A stretch of 64,000 bases of DNA, taken from positions 2,294,001-2,358,000 of the forward strand of contig NZ_OY776147.1 of assembly GCF_963675305.1 (NCBI RefSeq), written 5' to 3'. Below the pieces are notes generated by a model. It was not told the origin of the DNA, did not search any database, and saw only the letters and a program-made list of their open reading frames with translations. A program made the position numbers and the translations under genes. Source of the DNA: an uncultured Hyphomonas sp. Lineage in GTDB: Bacteria; Pseudomonadota; Alphaproteobacteria; Caulobacterales; Hyphomonadaceae. Shown one piece after another: positions 8,849 to 16,724 of this stretch; the first letter of the stretch is position 1; each line of letters starts with the position of its first letter.

Positions 8849-8986
8849 TCAGAAGCATCCGCGCGAGTCGGGAGCGTCCATGGTGCCGCCGTCGCGGCCG
8901 GTGACAAAATGGTAGAAGCCGGAATGGCCCATCATGGCAACGAAAATGCCGGACAAGAGAAACAGCCAGAACAGGAAAGCAAACAA
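8849..8986 (-). CDS. Small single-pass membrane protein, 45 residues (TTG start)
   Basis: A short gene found by reading the gap between glyQ and the methyltransferase gene. It starts at TTG 8986 with GAGGAGA seven bases upstream and runs 45 residues to TGA at 8849-8851. Residues 2-19 form a strongly hydrophobic helix rich in Phe and Leu (MFAFLFWLFLLSGIFVAMMG), followed by a short polar tail with HFVTGRDGGTMDAPD. The ribosome site overlaps the stop of the preceding 35-residue gene, so the two are likely coupled. Function unknown. What supports coding is the pairing of a good ribosome site, a membrane helix and clean spacing; the risk is that a short hydrophobic frame could occur by chance. Confidence 0.6.
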   Translation of the reverse strand: MFAFLFWLFLLSGIFVAMMGHSGFYHFVTGRDGGTMDAPDSRGCF

Positions 8987-8998
8987 GGGCCTGTCTCC

Positions 8999-9106
8999 TC
9001 AGTAGCGCCCGTCGCGGTCATCCCGCCGCCGGTACACGCTGGTAAAGCCCAGCGCCGCGACGATCAGGCCGACAATCAGGAAAATCCAGAACAAGACGCC
9101 GAACAC
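8999..9106 (-). CDS. Small single-pass membrane protein, 35 residues (GTG start)
   Basis: A GTG-started reading frame of 35 residues with a strong GGAAGGAG ribosome site seven bases upstream. Residues 1-22 form one hydrophobic helix (MFGVLFWIFLIVGLIVAALG), followed by a highly charged tail (YRRRDDRDGRY), giving a typical N-out/C-in membrane microprotein by the positive-inside rule. Its stop lies 12 bases before the next small gene (8849-8986). Both begin with the same MF--LFW-FL pattern, which suggests related or duplicated peptides. Function unknown. Confidence 0.6.
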   Translation of the reverse strand: MFGVLFWIFLIVGLIVAALGFTSVYRRRDDRDGRY

Positions 9107-9178
9107 TTCAGGACTCCTTCCTGCCCCCTCCAGTCTGAGATGGGGTCGGAAGAGGATAGCACAAGTCGGAACGAGGCC

Positions 9179-9901
9179 CTACCAGGCGATGGGGTCGCCC
9201 CGGCGGACGGCTTCCAAGGCCGGACTGGGCGACCCGTCCGGCTGGTGGGTCACCAGCGGTGCGAGCAGGCGCACAGGCCCGCGTTTCAGCCCCTTGCGGC
9301 CGCGCACCAGCACCCGGCGGGCCTCTTCGCCCGGCTTCGACGCGATCGGCAGCACGGTGATTTCCCCGGTCTGCCGGTCGAATGTGGCGAGGATCCGGGC
9401 CAGTTCTGCGGCGCGGTGGATCATGACCAGCGGCGCGCGGGGTTTCGCAGCGAAGGCCATCGCCTTGATCCAGCCGGCCAGGTCCAGCGTCTCGATATAG
9501 GCGTCCGTCTTGCCCTCGCCCGGCGCCGAGATGCGGCCGGGCTCGAAATAAGGCGGATTGGCGAAAACGAGGTCGAACCGGTTCTCATGGGCGCGGACCC
9601 AGCCGGAAGCTTCGCCGGTCTCCACGGTCACCCGGTTGGCAAATCCGTTACGGTCAGCGCCCGTGCGGGCCAGGTCCGCCATAGTCATGTCGAGGTCCAG
9701 CCCGGTCAGGCGGACGTCATCCATACGATACGCGGCAGGCAGCAGTGCGCCGCCGCAGCCGCAGCCGATTTCCAGCGCCTCCCCGCCCGGCCGGCATGCC
9801 ACCGCCGCTGCCAGCAGCAGCGAATCCGTGCCCGCCCGGAAGCCCTGTTCCGGCTGAACCAGATGCACCCGGCCCTGATAGACCGTGTCTTCGGTCGTCA
9901 T
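9179..9901 (-). CDS. TrmN6-like methyltransferase
   Basis: A 240-residue SAM-dependent methyltransferase of the COG4123 group, which includes the enzyme that makes m6A37 in tRNA1(Val). Motif I is EIGCGCGGALLP (about residues 44-55), a following acidic GLDLDMTMADLA binds the SAM ribose, and the N6-adenine signature NPPY lies in VFANPPYFEPG. RHLxQ-like starts are typical: VYQGRVHLVQPEQGFRAGTDSLLLAA. ATG 9901 overlaps the stop of the DUF2007 gene by four bases (ATGA). Substrate assignment to tRNA is by family only, since related RNA or protein methylases share these motifs. Confidence 0.85.
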   Translation of the reverse strand: MTTEDTVYQGRVHLVQPEQGFRAGTDSLLLAAAVACRPGGEALEIGCGCGGALLPAAYRMDDVRLTGLDLDMTMADLARTGADRNGFANRVTVETGEASGWVRAHENRFDLVFANPPYFEPGRISAPGEGKTDAYIETLDLAGWIKAMAFAAKPRAPLVMIHRAAELARILATFDRQTGEITVLPIASKPGEEARRVLVRGRKGLKRGPVRLLAPLVTHQPDGSPSPALEAVRRGDPIAW

Positions 9902-10104
9902 CCCTTCTCGACCCCGGCCAGCGCCGCCAGCGCGTGCTCTTTCACCGCGTCCTGCACCATCACGCGGCGCGGGAAGGCCCCGATATTGCCCTCAACCGCG
10001 GAGATATGCTGGTCGGCCACGAAATAATCGATGCCCGCTTCCTGCAGCAAATGCTCCACATAGCTCAGCTTTATCAGGTCGTTGGTACGGAAGACTTCTT
10101 CCAT
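9898..10104 (-). CDS. DUF2007 small protein
   Basis: A 68-residue protein of the DUF2007 type (annotated in databases as a putative signal-transducing protein). It starts MEEVFRTNDLIKLSYVEHLLQEAGI, and the core pattern of a two-residue-shifted helix plus FPRRVMVQDAVKEHALAAL is the family hallmark. Its start shares one base with the stop of the upstream lipoprotein gene (TGATG) and its stop overlaps the methyltransferase start by four bases, so it is the middle gene of a tightly coupled three-gene unit. Role unknown. Confidence 0.88.
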   Translation of the reverse strand: MEEVFRTNDLIKLSYVEHLLQEAGIDYFVADQHISAVEGNIGAFPRRVMVQDAVKEHALAALAGVEKG

Positions 10105-10595
10105 CAGGAGGTGGCCGCGCCCCGGAGGTTGATGTCCACAGACCGGGCATCATAGACGTTCGGGCGGTCAGGCTTTTCGCCGGATCCGACCAGGATCTCC
10201 AGCACTTCGGTGACCTTGCCGCTGCTGCTGCCGCCAATCGGGAACCCGATTCCGACGCCCACACCGACGCTGGAGCGGCCATAGGAGCCGCTCGACCCGC
10301 CAATCGTAACGGAGGATCTCGGCGCCCGGTCGCCCACCGATTCGTCGGACGAGTAAGAGCTGGTCACCTCGAACCACTCCGCGCCCTGCTCCAGCGTCAC
10401 TTCCGCTGCGCGCAGGAGGGCCCTGTCCCGGGCCTTTGCGGCGTCGGCATCGGTATAGGACACGCGGAACCGGTTGTTCTCGATCTGCAGGGATTCATAG
10501 CCCATGGCGCCGGACTTCGCGGCGGGGCCGTAGGCGGGCGTACTGGCGCAGGCTGCCACCAACACGATCGCGGAACACATCAGGAGACGCTTCAT
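10104..10595 (-). CDS. CC0125/CC1285-family lipoprotein
   Basis: A 163-residue lipoprotein with a lipobox at MKRLLMCSAIVLVAACAS (Cys about 16). The family, named from Caulobacter, has a conserved segment RFRVSYTDADAAKARDRALLRAAEVTLEQGAEWFEV, seen at residues 43-78. After it comes a Gly/Ser-rich stretch (about 95-125) with alternating GVGVGIGFPIGG that may be a flexible or amyloid-like linker, then a short beta domain. First gene of the lipoprotein/DUF2007/TrmN6-like unit. Function unknown. Confidence 0.85.
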   Translation of the reverse strand: MKRLLMCSAIVLVAACASTPAYGPAAKSGAMGYESLQIENNRFRVSYTDADAAKARDRALLRAAEVTLEQGAEWFEVTSSYSSDESVGDRAPRSSVTIGGSSGSYGRSSVGVGVGIGFPIGGSSSGKVTEVLEILVGSGEKPDRPNVYDARSVDINLRGAATS

Positions 10596-10691
10596 GCAGG
10601 CAATCTAACCTGTAAGCCCTCTGGTCCGCCAGTCCTTCCATGATCACGCCAAATTGTGCAGGTGCTGCTGCGGCCCGGTGCCACGTCGTTC

Positions 10692-10720
10692 TTGCCTCTC
10701 CGCTCGCTTAAGCCTAATTG
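10692..10720 (+). promoter_or_regulatory. Possible promoter for the polyprenyl synthase gene
   Basis: TTGCCT at 10692-10697 and TAATTG at 10715-10720 are separated by 17 bases, in the intergenic space between the divergent lipoprotein and polyprenyl synthase genes. The -10 match to the sigma-70 consensus is weak, so this is only a candidate. Confidence 0.3.
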
Positions 10721-10752
10721 CACCTGTCTGAGACAATTCCGGAGTGCTCCGT

Positions 10753-11766
10753 TTGACCCTGTCCCCCAAACCGAAAGGCAAGTCTGCCTCCGGCTCGGTG
10801 GTGGACCGTATGCAGGCGCTGGTGGCCGATGATCTCGCTGAAGTCGAGAAAATCCTCATCGACCGCGCGGCCAGTCCCGTTGCCGTTATTCCGGATCTCT
10901 CGGGTTACATCGTCTCGGCCGGCGGCAAGCGCCTGCGCCCGATGCTGACCCTGATGGCCGCCCATGCCGTGGGCAAGCCGAACAACGCCACGCACGTCCT
11001 CGCAGCCGCTGTGGAATTCATCCACACCGCCACCCTGCTGCATGACGATGTCGTGGACGAAAGCGACCTGCGCCGCGGCAAGCCCGCCGCCAAGGCAATC
11101 TGGGGCAACAGCGCGTCCATCCTGGTGGGCGACTTCCTGTTCGCCCGTGCGTTCAATCTGCTGGTCGAAACCCGCAGCCTGGACATTCTGGACAAGCTGG
11201 CGACGGCCTCCACCACGATTGCCGAGGGCGAAGTGCGCCAGCTGGCCGCCATGAACGCGCGCGACCTGCCGACCGAGGAATACCTCGCCATCGTCGAGGC
11301 CAAGACCGGCGCCCTGTTCGAAGCGGCTGCCGAATCCGGCGCGATGTCTGCCGGCGGCGACAAGTTCGCCAATGCTTTTGCGACTTATGGCAAGAATCTC
11401 GGCCTCGCCTTCCAGATCATCGATGATGTTCTGGACTATGGCGGCACGACGTCTGTCATCGGCAAATCGGTCGGCGACGATTTCCGCGAGTGCAAGATCA
11501 CCCTGCCCGTGATCATCGCCAAACGCCGCGGCTCTGACGAAGACCGCGCTTTCTGGGACCGGGCCATGGACCCGGACACGCAGGAAGACGCAGACCTCGC
11601 CCACGCGGTGCATCTGATCCGCGCCACCGGCGCCGCCGAGGCCACCGTCCAGGAAGCCGAAGCCTATGCCGGCATGGCCAAGGGCGCCCTGCGGCAGCTG
11701 CCGGACTCCCCCTATCGCGACGCCCTGATCGACCTCGCCGATTTCTGCGTCAGCCGCGCTTACTAG
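10753..11766 (+). CDS. ispB: Polyprenyl (octaprenyl/decaprenyl) diphosphate synthase
   Basis: A trans-prenyltransferase that elongates farnesyl diphosphate with isopentenyl diphosphate to make the ubiquinone side chain. The two Asp-rich motifs are present: LLHDDVVDESDLRRG (first, DDxxD) and IIDDVLDYGG (second). GGKRLRPML is the substrate-binding lysine/arginine segment. Length about 338 residues, normal. The start is uncertain: TTG 10753 has GGAG eight bases upstream and is preferred, GTG 10744 lies in the same frame but overlaps that GGAG, and ATG 10810 is a third possibility. Chain length cannot be read from the sequence; decaprenyl is usual in alphaproteobacteria. It is transcribed alone, convergent with the CocE-like gene. 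Confidence 0.92.
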   Translation: MTLSPKPKGKSASGSVVDRMQALVADDLAEVEKILIDRAASPVAVIPDLSGYIVSAGGKRLRPMLTLMAAHAVGKPNNATHVLAAAVEFIHTATLLHDDVVDESDLRRGKPAAKAIWGNSASILVGDFLFARAFNLLVETRSLDILDKLATASTTIAEGEVRQLAAMNARDLPTEEYLAIVEAKTGALFEAAAESGAMSAGGDKFANAFATYGKNLGLAFQIIDDVLDYGGTTSVIGKSVGDDFRECKITLPVIIAKRRGSDEDRAFWDRAMDPDTQEDADLAHAVHLIRATGAAEATVQEAEAYAGMAKGALRQLPDSPYRDALIDLADFCVSRAY

Positions 11767-11788
11767 GCCATAAGGATCCTTGGCCAAG

Positions 11789-11817
11789 GGGGGGCGCCCT
11801 GGACAGGCCGCGCCCCC
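11789..11817. terminator. Possible GC-rich terminator between convergent genes
   Basis: GGGGGCGC (from 11789) and GCGCCCCC (11810-11817) can pair with a 12-13 base loop in the short space between ispB and the convergent hydrolase gene. There is no clear T-run on either strand, so intrinsic termination is doubtful. Confidence 0.35.
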
Positions 11818-11828
11818 TGGCTTCGCGA

Positions 11829-13754
11829 TTACTCGACGACCGGCAACACCACGGCACTGGCGGATTGGCCGCCATGCCAGATCGATTGCGTGGCCTTCTG
11901 ATAGTCTTCTGGCTTCGCGTACATGATGTTGTCGACGAAGGTCTGCGGATTGCGGTCATAGAGCGGGAACAGGCTCGACTGTACCTGCACCATGATCTTG
12001 TGGCCCGGCAGGAAGACGTGATCGACATTCGGAAGCGACCATTTGTAATGCTCGACTTCACCCGGCTTCAGCGCAACGGGCTCTGCCAGGCTGTCGACAT
12101 ACCGCCCGCGGAAAATCTCAATGCCAATCGGCAACTCGAAGCCAGGCATGGGCGGCTTGCTGCCCTGGATGGCCGGCTCGGGCATGTCGTTCGGATAGAC
12201 GTCGATCAGTTTCACCACCCAGTCGCTGTCCGTGCCAGTCGTTGAGGCGAACAGCTCAACTTCCGGCGCGCCCATGATGTGGACGGCCTCCTCGAGCGGT
12301 TCCGTCTCCCAGACGGCGACGTCCGGACGATCCGACACGAAGCGCTGGTCATGCACCAGCCACGGCTTCCACTGGTCAGCGTCGCTCATGTCGATCGGGC
12401 GCGGAATGAAAGGCACCGGATGCGCCGGGTCGCTGACATAGTCGTCATGCCCGGTCTCGGCCGGTTTATCGAAGCTGGCGGTGCCATCGGCTGCAAGGTA
12501 CAGCGGTTTCGACGAGCCCATCGGCCAGCGCGGGGATTCCTGCCATTCATTGATACCGGTCGCATAGGTCAGCACCGGCGGCGTATCCGGTTTCGGCGCG
12601 CCCTTGAGCCAGTGATCGAAGTAGGGTTTCACATACTTCACGCGCCACTCTCTGGCCGTATCTCCCGTGAAGGTCAGATCGCCCAGCTCATAGCCGTAGT
12701 GGTTGGCACCTGAGTGACGCCATGGGCCGATCACCAGCGAGACCATGTCGTTGTTCTTGTCTTTCGGCTCCAGCGCCCGGTAGACCGCAGGCCCGCCATA
12801 GCTGTCTTCCTGGTCCCACTGGCCCAGTTCGATCATTGTCGGCACTTTCAGCGGCCGGGCAGCAAGCCATTTGTCGACCGCCTGCAAGGACCAGAATTCG
12901 GTATAGGCAGGATTTTCGAGGAATTTGCGGACGCCCGGCACATGCGTGATGCCGACCGATTTCGCAAAGTCAGCAACGGAGCCAGCCTCAAGATAGCGCG
13001 TATACTGGTCGCCAGCCCCAAGGGCGAGGCCGCCTCCGCCTGCGCCCTTGTTGACGGCCATCCAGAGGGCGAATTCCAGCGAACTCACCCGGAAGGCGCC
13101 ATTATGGAACCAGTCGTCGCCGATCCAGCCATCCACCATAGGGCTCTCCGCGACGGCGGCTTTCAGCGCCGGATGGGGATCGATCGTCGCCATCAGGGCC
13201 GTGAACCCGAGGTAGGACGAACCGATGATACCCACCTTGCCGTTTGACTCCGGTATATTCTTCGACAGCCAGTCGATCGTGTCATAGGCATCCGTTGCCT
13301 CGTCGATCCCCGTATCGTTCAGCGGGCCGGACAGCGGCCGGTTCAGGACGAACTCACCCTCGGAACGGTGAAGGCCCCGGATGTCCTGATAGACGCGGAT
13401 ATAGCCATCTTCGGCAAACTCGATGTCCATCGCCGGCAGGATGTCGACGATCCGCTGGCTGGGAATGCGGTGGACGTCGCCATAGGCATCATAGGGCGTA
13501 CGGGACAGGAGAATCGGGCCGTTCTTCGTGCCCTTCTTCATCACGATCACCGTGTAGAGCTTCGTTCCGTCGCGCATCGGCACCATCACTTCCCGGCGGA
13601 TGAAGTCTGCGGACGGCAGGACCGGGTCGTAGCTTTCGATTATGTCGGGCGTCATCGGTGTGACCGGCGCCGCGTCCTGCGCTGACGCCGTCAAACCACC
13701 AAGGAGCAGACCGGCAGCCATCAGCAGAGCCGGGGATGAACGAAGCAATTTCAT
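11829..13754 (-). CDS. Secreted CocE/NonD-family alpha/beta hydrolase
   Basis: A 641-residue hydrolase with an N-terminal signal peptide (MKLLRSSPALLMAAGLLLGGLTASA). The Xaa-Pro peptidase S15/CocE fold is shown by VMVPMRDGTKLYTVIV, LLSRTPYD, YVQDIRGLHRSEG-like text (VYQDIRGLHRSEG), and the nucleophile GIIGSSYLGFTAL. The C-terminal third is the jelly-roll domain that follows the hydrolase in this family. Members hydrolyse glutaryl-7-ACA, cocaine or beta-lactam acyl groups; the natural substrate is unknown. ATG 13754 was chosen because it precedes the signal peptide and has AGGGA upstream; in-frame codons to 13943 are not needed. It is a single gene, convergent with ispB and divergent from the transglutaminase gene. 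Confidence 0.9.
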   Translation of the reverse strand: MKLLRSSPALLMAAGLLLGGLTASAQDAAPVTPMTPDIIESYDPVLPSADFIRREVMVPMRDGTKLYTVIVMKKGTKNGPILLSRTPYDAYGDVHRIPSQRIVDILPAMDIEFAEDGYIRVYQDIRGLHRSEGEFVLNRPLSGPLNDTGIDEATDAYDTIDWLSKNIPESNGKVGIIGSSYLGFTALMATIDPHPALKAAVAESPMVDGWIGDDWFHNGAFRVSSLEFALWMAVNKGAGGGGLALGAGDQYTRYLEAGSVADFAKSVGITHVPGVRKFLENPAYTEFWSLQAVDKWLAARPLKVPTMIELGQWDQEDSYGGPAVYRALEPKDKNNDMVSLVIGPWRHSGANHYGYELGDLTFTGDTAREWRVKYVKPYFDHWLKGAPKPDTPPVLTYATGINEWQESPRWPMGSSKPLYLAADGTASFDKPAETGHDDYVSDPAHPVPFIPRPIDMSDADQWKPWLVHDQRFVSDRPDVAVWETEPLEEAVHIMGAPEVELFASTTGTDSDWVVKLIDVYPNDMPEPAIQGSKPPMPGFELPIGIEIFRGRYVDSLAEPVALKPGEVEHYKWSLPNVDHVFLPGHKIMVQVQSSLFPLYDRNPQTFVDNIMYAKPEDYQKATQSIWHGGQSASAVVLPVVE

Positions 13755-14012
13755 GAGCGGGAGTCCCTGTTGTGAGCCGGACGGGATGGTCTCACCCGAT
13801 CGGACCGGCCCAACCTTAAAGTAGAACGCACCAATTGATAAAGTGCGGCGCAAACACTGCAAAACCCTATACGGCGGCACGGAGGTGGCGGGCAAGGCGA
13901 CGAATAAGCCAGGGGCACGTCGGCGCAGGTGACGCGACGGCACAATTTACGCGGCACGTTGCGTCGCTACCATCCGCCCTGGCACCCACCATGACGGATC
14001 GGAGCGAGCAGG

Positions 14013-14693
14013 ATGTCGGAACAGGAAGACGCACTTCAGGCGACCTATTTTGTCGATAGCGATGACGCGGCGATCATCGCGAAAGCCCGCGCGCTCGCCG
14101 ATGGCGCGACGGATGACGTACAGATTGCCGAGCGCCTGTTCTACGCCGTCCGGGATGGTTTCCGCTATGACCCGTATAATCTCGCCACGGAGCGCGAGGC
14201 GTTCAAGGCGAGCAACATTCTGGGCGAAACCTCGACCTGGTGCGTGCCGAAATCCATCGTGCTGACGGCGCTCGCCCGCGCCTCCGGCATTCCGGCGCGC
14301 CTCGGCTTTGCCGATGTGCGCAATCACCTGACCAGTGAGAAGCTGACCGAGACGATGGGCACCGACCTCTTCGCCTGGCACGGCTATAGCGAACTGTGGC
14401 TGAATGGCCGCTGGGTGAAGCTGTCGACCGCCTTCAACAAGGAGCTCTGCGACCGGTTCGGCGTGAAGGCGCTGGAGTTCGACCCTGTCGAGGGCGCGCT
14501 GATGCACCCCTTCGACCAGTCCGGCCGGCGGCATATGGAATATGTCCGCGAGCGCGGCAGCTACCTCGATCTTCCGATGTCGGACATGTTTCGGACCTTT
14601 GCCGAAGTCTACCCCGGCTGGATCATCGGCCCGGACGGCGAAGCCACCCGGGCAGAAATCAGCCCGACATCGAAGGACGAGCGGTTCCACTAG
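14013..14693 (+). CDS. Transglutaminase-like (papain-fold) protein
   Basis: A 226-residue cytoplasmic protein with a transglutaminase core. The catalytic Cys is seen in STWCVPKSIVLTALARASGIPARLGFADVRNHL and the His in WHGYSELWLNGRWVKLSTAFN, where an Asp/Asn-type third residue would follow (the STAF-N stretch shows Thr/Asn rather than Asp). Such proteins act as proteases or amidases more often than as cross-linkers. ATG 14013 has GAGCAGG just upstream. It is convergent with the acyl-CoA dehydrogenase gene 36 bases downstream. Confidence 0.88.
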   Translation: MSEQEDALQATYFVDSDDAAIIAKARALADGATDDVQIAERLFYAVRDGFRYDPYNLATEREAFKASNILGETSTWCVPKSIVLTALARASGIPARLGFADVRNHLTSEKLTETMGTDLFAWHGYSELWLNGRWVKLSTAFNKELCDRFGVKALEFDPVEGALMHPFDQSGRRHMEYVRERGSYLDLPMSDMFRTFAEVYPGWIIGPDGEATRAEISPTSKDERFH

Positions 14694-14729
14694 GGCCCCG
14701 CCCGCCTCCAATGCCGGAAATTTCAGCCC

Positions 14730-15977
14730 TTACCAGAGGCCATGCTTCTGCACTTCGGTGCGGCCGACCACCATGTGGTGCACCTCGTCCGGCCCGTCGG
14801 CATAGCGCAGGTGGCGCATATCGGCATACATGCCGGCCAGCGGGAACCATTGCGACATGCCCGCCGCGCCGTGCATCTGCATCGCCTGATCGATGATCAG
14901 GCAGACTTTCTCCGGCACCATCGCCTTCACCGCGCTGACATAGACCCGCGCTTCCTTGTTGCCGAGCACGTCCATCGCCTTGGCCGCCTGTAGCACGGCG
15001 AGGCGCATGGCGTTGATCTCGATCCGGGCGCGGGAGATCACTTCGAGGTTCTTGCCGAGCTTGGCGATCGGCTTGCCGAAGGCTTCGCGGGTGCCGGCGC
15101 GCTTGATCATCAGCTCCAGCGCAATCTCGGCCTTGCCGATGGAGCGCATGCAGTGGTGGATACGGCCGGGCCCCAGGCGTACCTGCGAAATCTCGAACCC
15201 GCGCCCGATGCCGAGCAGCACATTGTCCTTCGGCACACGGACATTGTCGAAACGCAAATGCATATGGCCGCGCGGCGCATGATCTTCGCCCATCACTTCC
15301 ATGCCGCCCAGGATTTCCACGCCGGGCGTGTCCATCGGCACGAGGATCTGGGATTGCTGTTTCGACGGCGCGGCATCGGGGTCTGTCTTGACCATGACGA
15401 TCATGATCTTGCAGCGCGGGTCACCAGCGCCGGAAATGTAGAATTTCTCGCCATTGATGACCCATTCATCGCCGTCCAGCACGGCGGTGGTGGAGATGTT
15501 CTTCGCGTCCGATGAAGCGACATTCGGCTCGGTCATCGCATAGGCGGAGCGGATCTCGCCCCTCAGCAGGGGCTCCAGCCATTTTTCCTTCTGCGCGGGC
15601 GTGCCGACACGTTCCAGCACTTCCATATTGCCCGTGTCGGGCGCCGAACAGTTCAGCGTTTCCGAGCCCTGCGGATACTTGCCGAGCTCTGCCGCGATAT
15701 AGGCATAGTCGAGATTGCTGAGGCCCTCGCCCGTCTCGGCATCCGGCAGGAAGAAGTTCCACAGGCCTGCCTCGCGCGCCTTGGCCTTGGCGCCTTCCAG
15801 CAGCTCCAGCTGGCGCGGATGCCAGGTCCAGCGGTCTTCCTTCTCCTTGTTCAGCGCCGCAAACTCTTCCTGCCAGGGCGCGACATTCTCTTCGAGGTGC
15901 TTCTTCACCCGCTCGAAAAGCGGCTTCGCCTTTTCCGACATGGTCAGGTCGAAAAGCTCGGTATTCAGGTCGTCCAT
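14730..15977 (-). CDS. Acyl-CoA dehydrogenase
   Basis: A 415-residue FAD enzyme oxidising acyl-CoA to enoyl-CoA, passing electrons to ETF. The FAD/substrate segments AYAMTEPNVASSD, GDEWVINGEKFYISGAGDPRC and QMHGAAGMSQ are clear. The segment near the C-terminus, RYADGPDEVHHMVVGRTEV, resembles the clade annotated as acyl-CoA dehydrogenase family 10/11-like enzymes in alphaproteobacteria. The catalytic base typically lies in the last hundred residues; the GPDEVH Glu is the likely candidate. ATG 15977 has AGAGGAAG upstream. It lies apart from the main fad cluster at 26-35 kb. Confidence 0.9.
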   Translation of the reverse strand: MDDLNTELFDLTMSEKAKPLFERVKKHLEENVAPWQEEFAALNKEKEDRWTWHPRQLELLEGAKAKAREAGLWNFFLPDAETGEGLSNLDYAYIAAELGKYPQGSETLNCSAPDTGNMEVLERVGTPAQKEKWLEPLLRGEIRSAYAMTEPNVASSDAKNISTTAVLDGDEWVINGEKFYISGAGDPRCKIMIVMVKTDPDAAPSKQQSQILVPMDTPGVEILGGMEVMGEDHAPRGHMHLRFDNVRVPKDNVLLGIGRGFEISQVRLGPGRIHHCMRSIGKAEIALELMIKRAGTREAFGKPIAKLGKNLEVISRARIEINAMRLAVLQAAKAMDVLGNKEARVYVSAVKAMVPEKVCLIIDQAMQMHGAAGMSQWFPLAGMYADMRHLRYADGPDEVHHMVVGRTEVQKHGLW

Positions 15978-16114
15978 TGTGCGCTTCCTCTGTTGCCTCT
16001 GGTTTCTGATCCCACTCTGCGCGGCTTCCGGTCAGCAGGCAACGGAGCGTGAAGTCTCACCTCGCGGCAGGTGGTGGGCTTACAGGAGCAGAGGTGTGCG
16101 GCCCGCCTCCGTAG

Positions 16115-16143
16115 GGTGGGTTGAGGCAACGCCGATACCCACC
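16115..16143. repeat. REP-like palindrome, copy A
   Basis: GGTGGGT (16115-16121) and ACCCACC (16137-16143) form an inverted repeat with a 15-base loop. A second copy in the opposite orientation lies at 16556-16583; the two share the GGTGGGT, CGATACCCACC and GTTGA text when reverse-complemented. The repeat type is widespread between genes in proteobacterial genomes. The pair flanks the small gene at 16190-16441. Confidence 0.6.
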
Positions 16144-16189
16144 ATCCGGATTCGAAGCTTGTGAGAGATTGTCCGCAAACTTCGCCCGA

Positions 16190-16441
16190 TCAGGCAAGAA
16201 ACCTCGCCACCAGCCAGAACAGCCACATGACCACAGCGCTTATTACGGCGCCGACGAACGCCCCAATAACCTTTATCAAAAGGCTGGCATCCGCAACGCC
16301 CAGCACTTTCCAGGCGAGCCACGCACCGAACACTGCGGCGACCGAGATGAATGCAATTTCGATGATCCGGTCGATCTGTCGATCAACCTTGAGAATCTGG
16401 CTGATAACTCTTTCGAGATCCATTGTTTCACCCGTAGCCAT
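16190..16441 (-). CDS. Small two-helix membrane protein
   Basis: An 83-residue protein with an amphipathic N-terminus (DLERVISQILKVDRQIDRIIE) and two predicted membrane helices: about 30-49 (FISVAAVFGAWLAWKVLGV) and 57-80 (VIGAFVGAVISAVVMWLFWLVARF). The arrangement resembles small holin-like or phage-shock-type membrane proteins, without a recognised family. The start is either ATG 16441 or ATG 16423; neither has a strong ribosome site. It lies between two inverted copies of a REP-like palindrome and at the edge of an AT-richer patch. Function unknown. Confidence 0.6.
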   Translation of the reverse strand: MATGETMDLERVISQILKVDRQIDRIIEIAFISVAAVFGAWLAWKVLGVADASLLIKVIGAFVGAVISAVVMWLFWLVARFLA

Positions 16442-16548
16442 TCCGCCCTTTTCATAGCTTACAGGTTTCGGAGTAGACCAAGTCTTAATTTCGGCTTGTC
16501 CGTTTCGAGCAATTGCTCAACCAACCGGCCTGATCAATTTCCATGAAA

Positions 16549-16609
16549 GAAGTCCGGTGGGTATCGCTTCGTTCAACCCATCCTGCCTGCTCGAGTGAGC
16601 CCGGACTTC
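16549..16609. repeat. Three-way-junction palindrome (contains REP-like copy B)
   Basis: Outer arms GAAGTCCGG (16549-16557) and CCGGACTTC (16601-16609) pair perfectly. Inside, TGGGT (16558-16562) pairs with ACCCA (16576-16580), the core of a REP-like element, and GCTC (16589-16592) pairs with GAGC (16597-16600). The three helices abut, so the DNA or RNA can fold as a three-way junction. A separate 12-base perfect palindrome GAGCAATTGCTC lies at 16507-16518. All are in the 283-base gap between the small membrane gene and the next plus-strand gene, which otherwise shows nothing recognisable. Confidence 0.55.
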
Positions 16610-16724
16610 AAAGAAAAATGGATCCCTTGAACTAGCAAAAGTTTCGACGAAGAAAACCACGCTCGCCGATCACGAGTGGCGGAGAGGCATTAGTGGTCGA
16701 CTTGCTGATTGATGAGCGGTTAAA

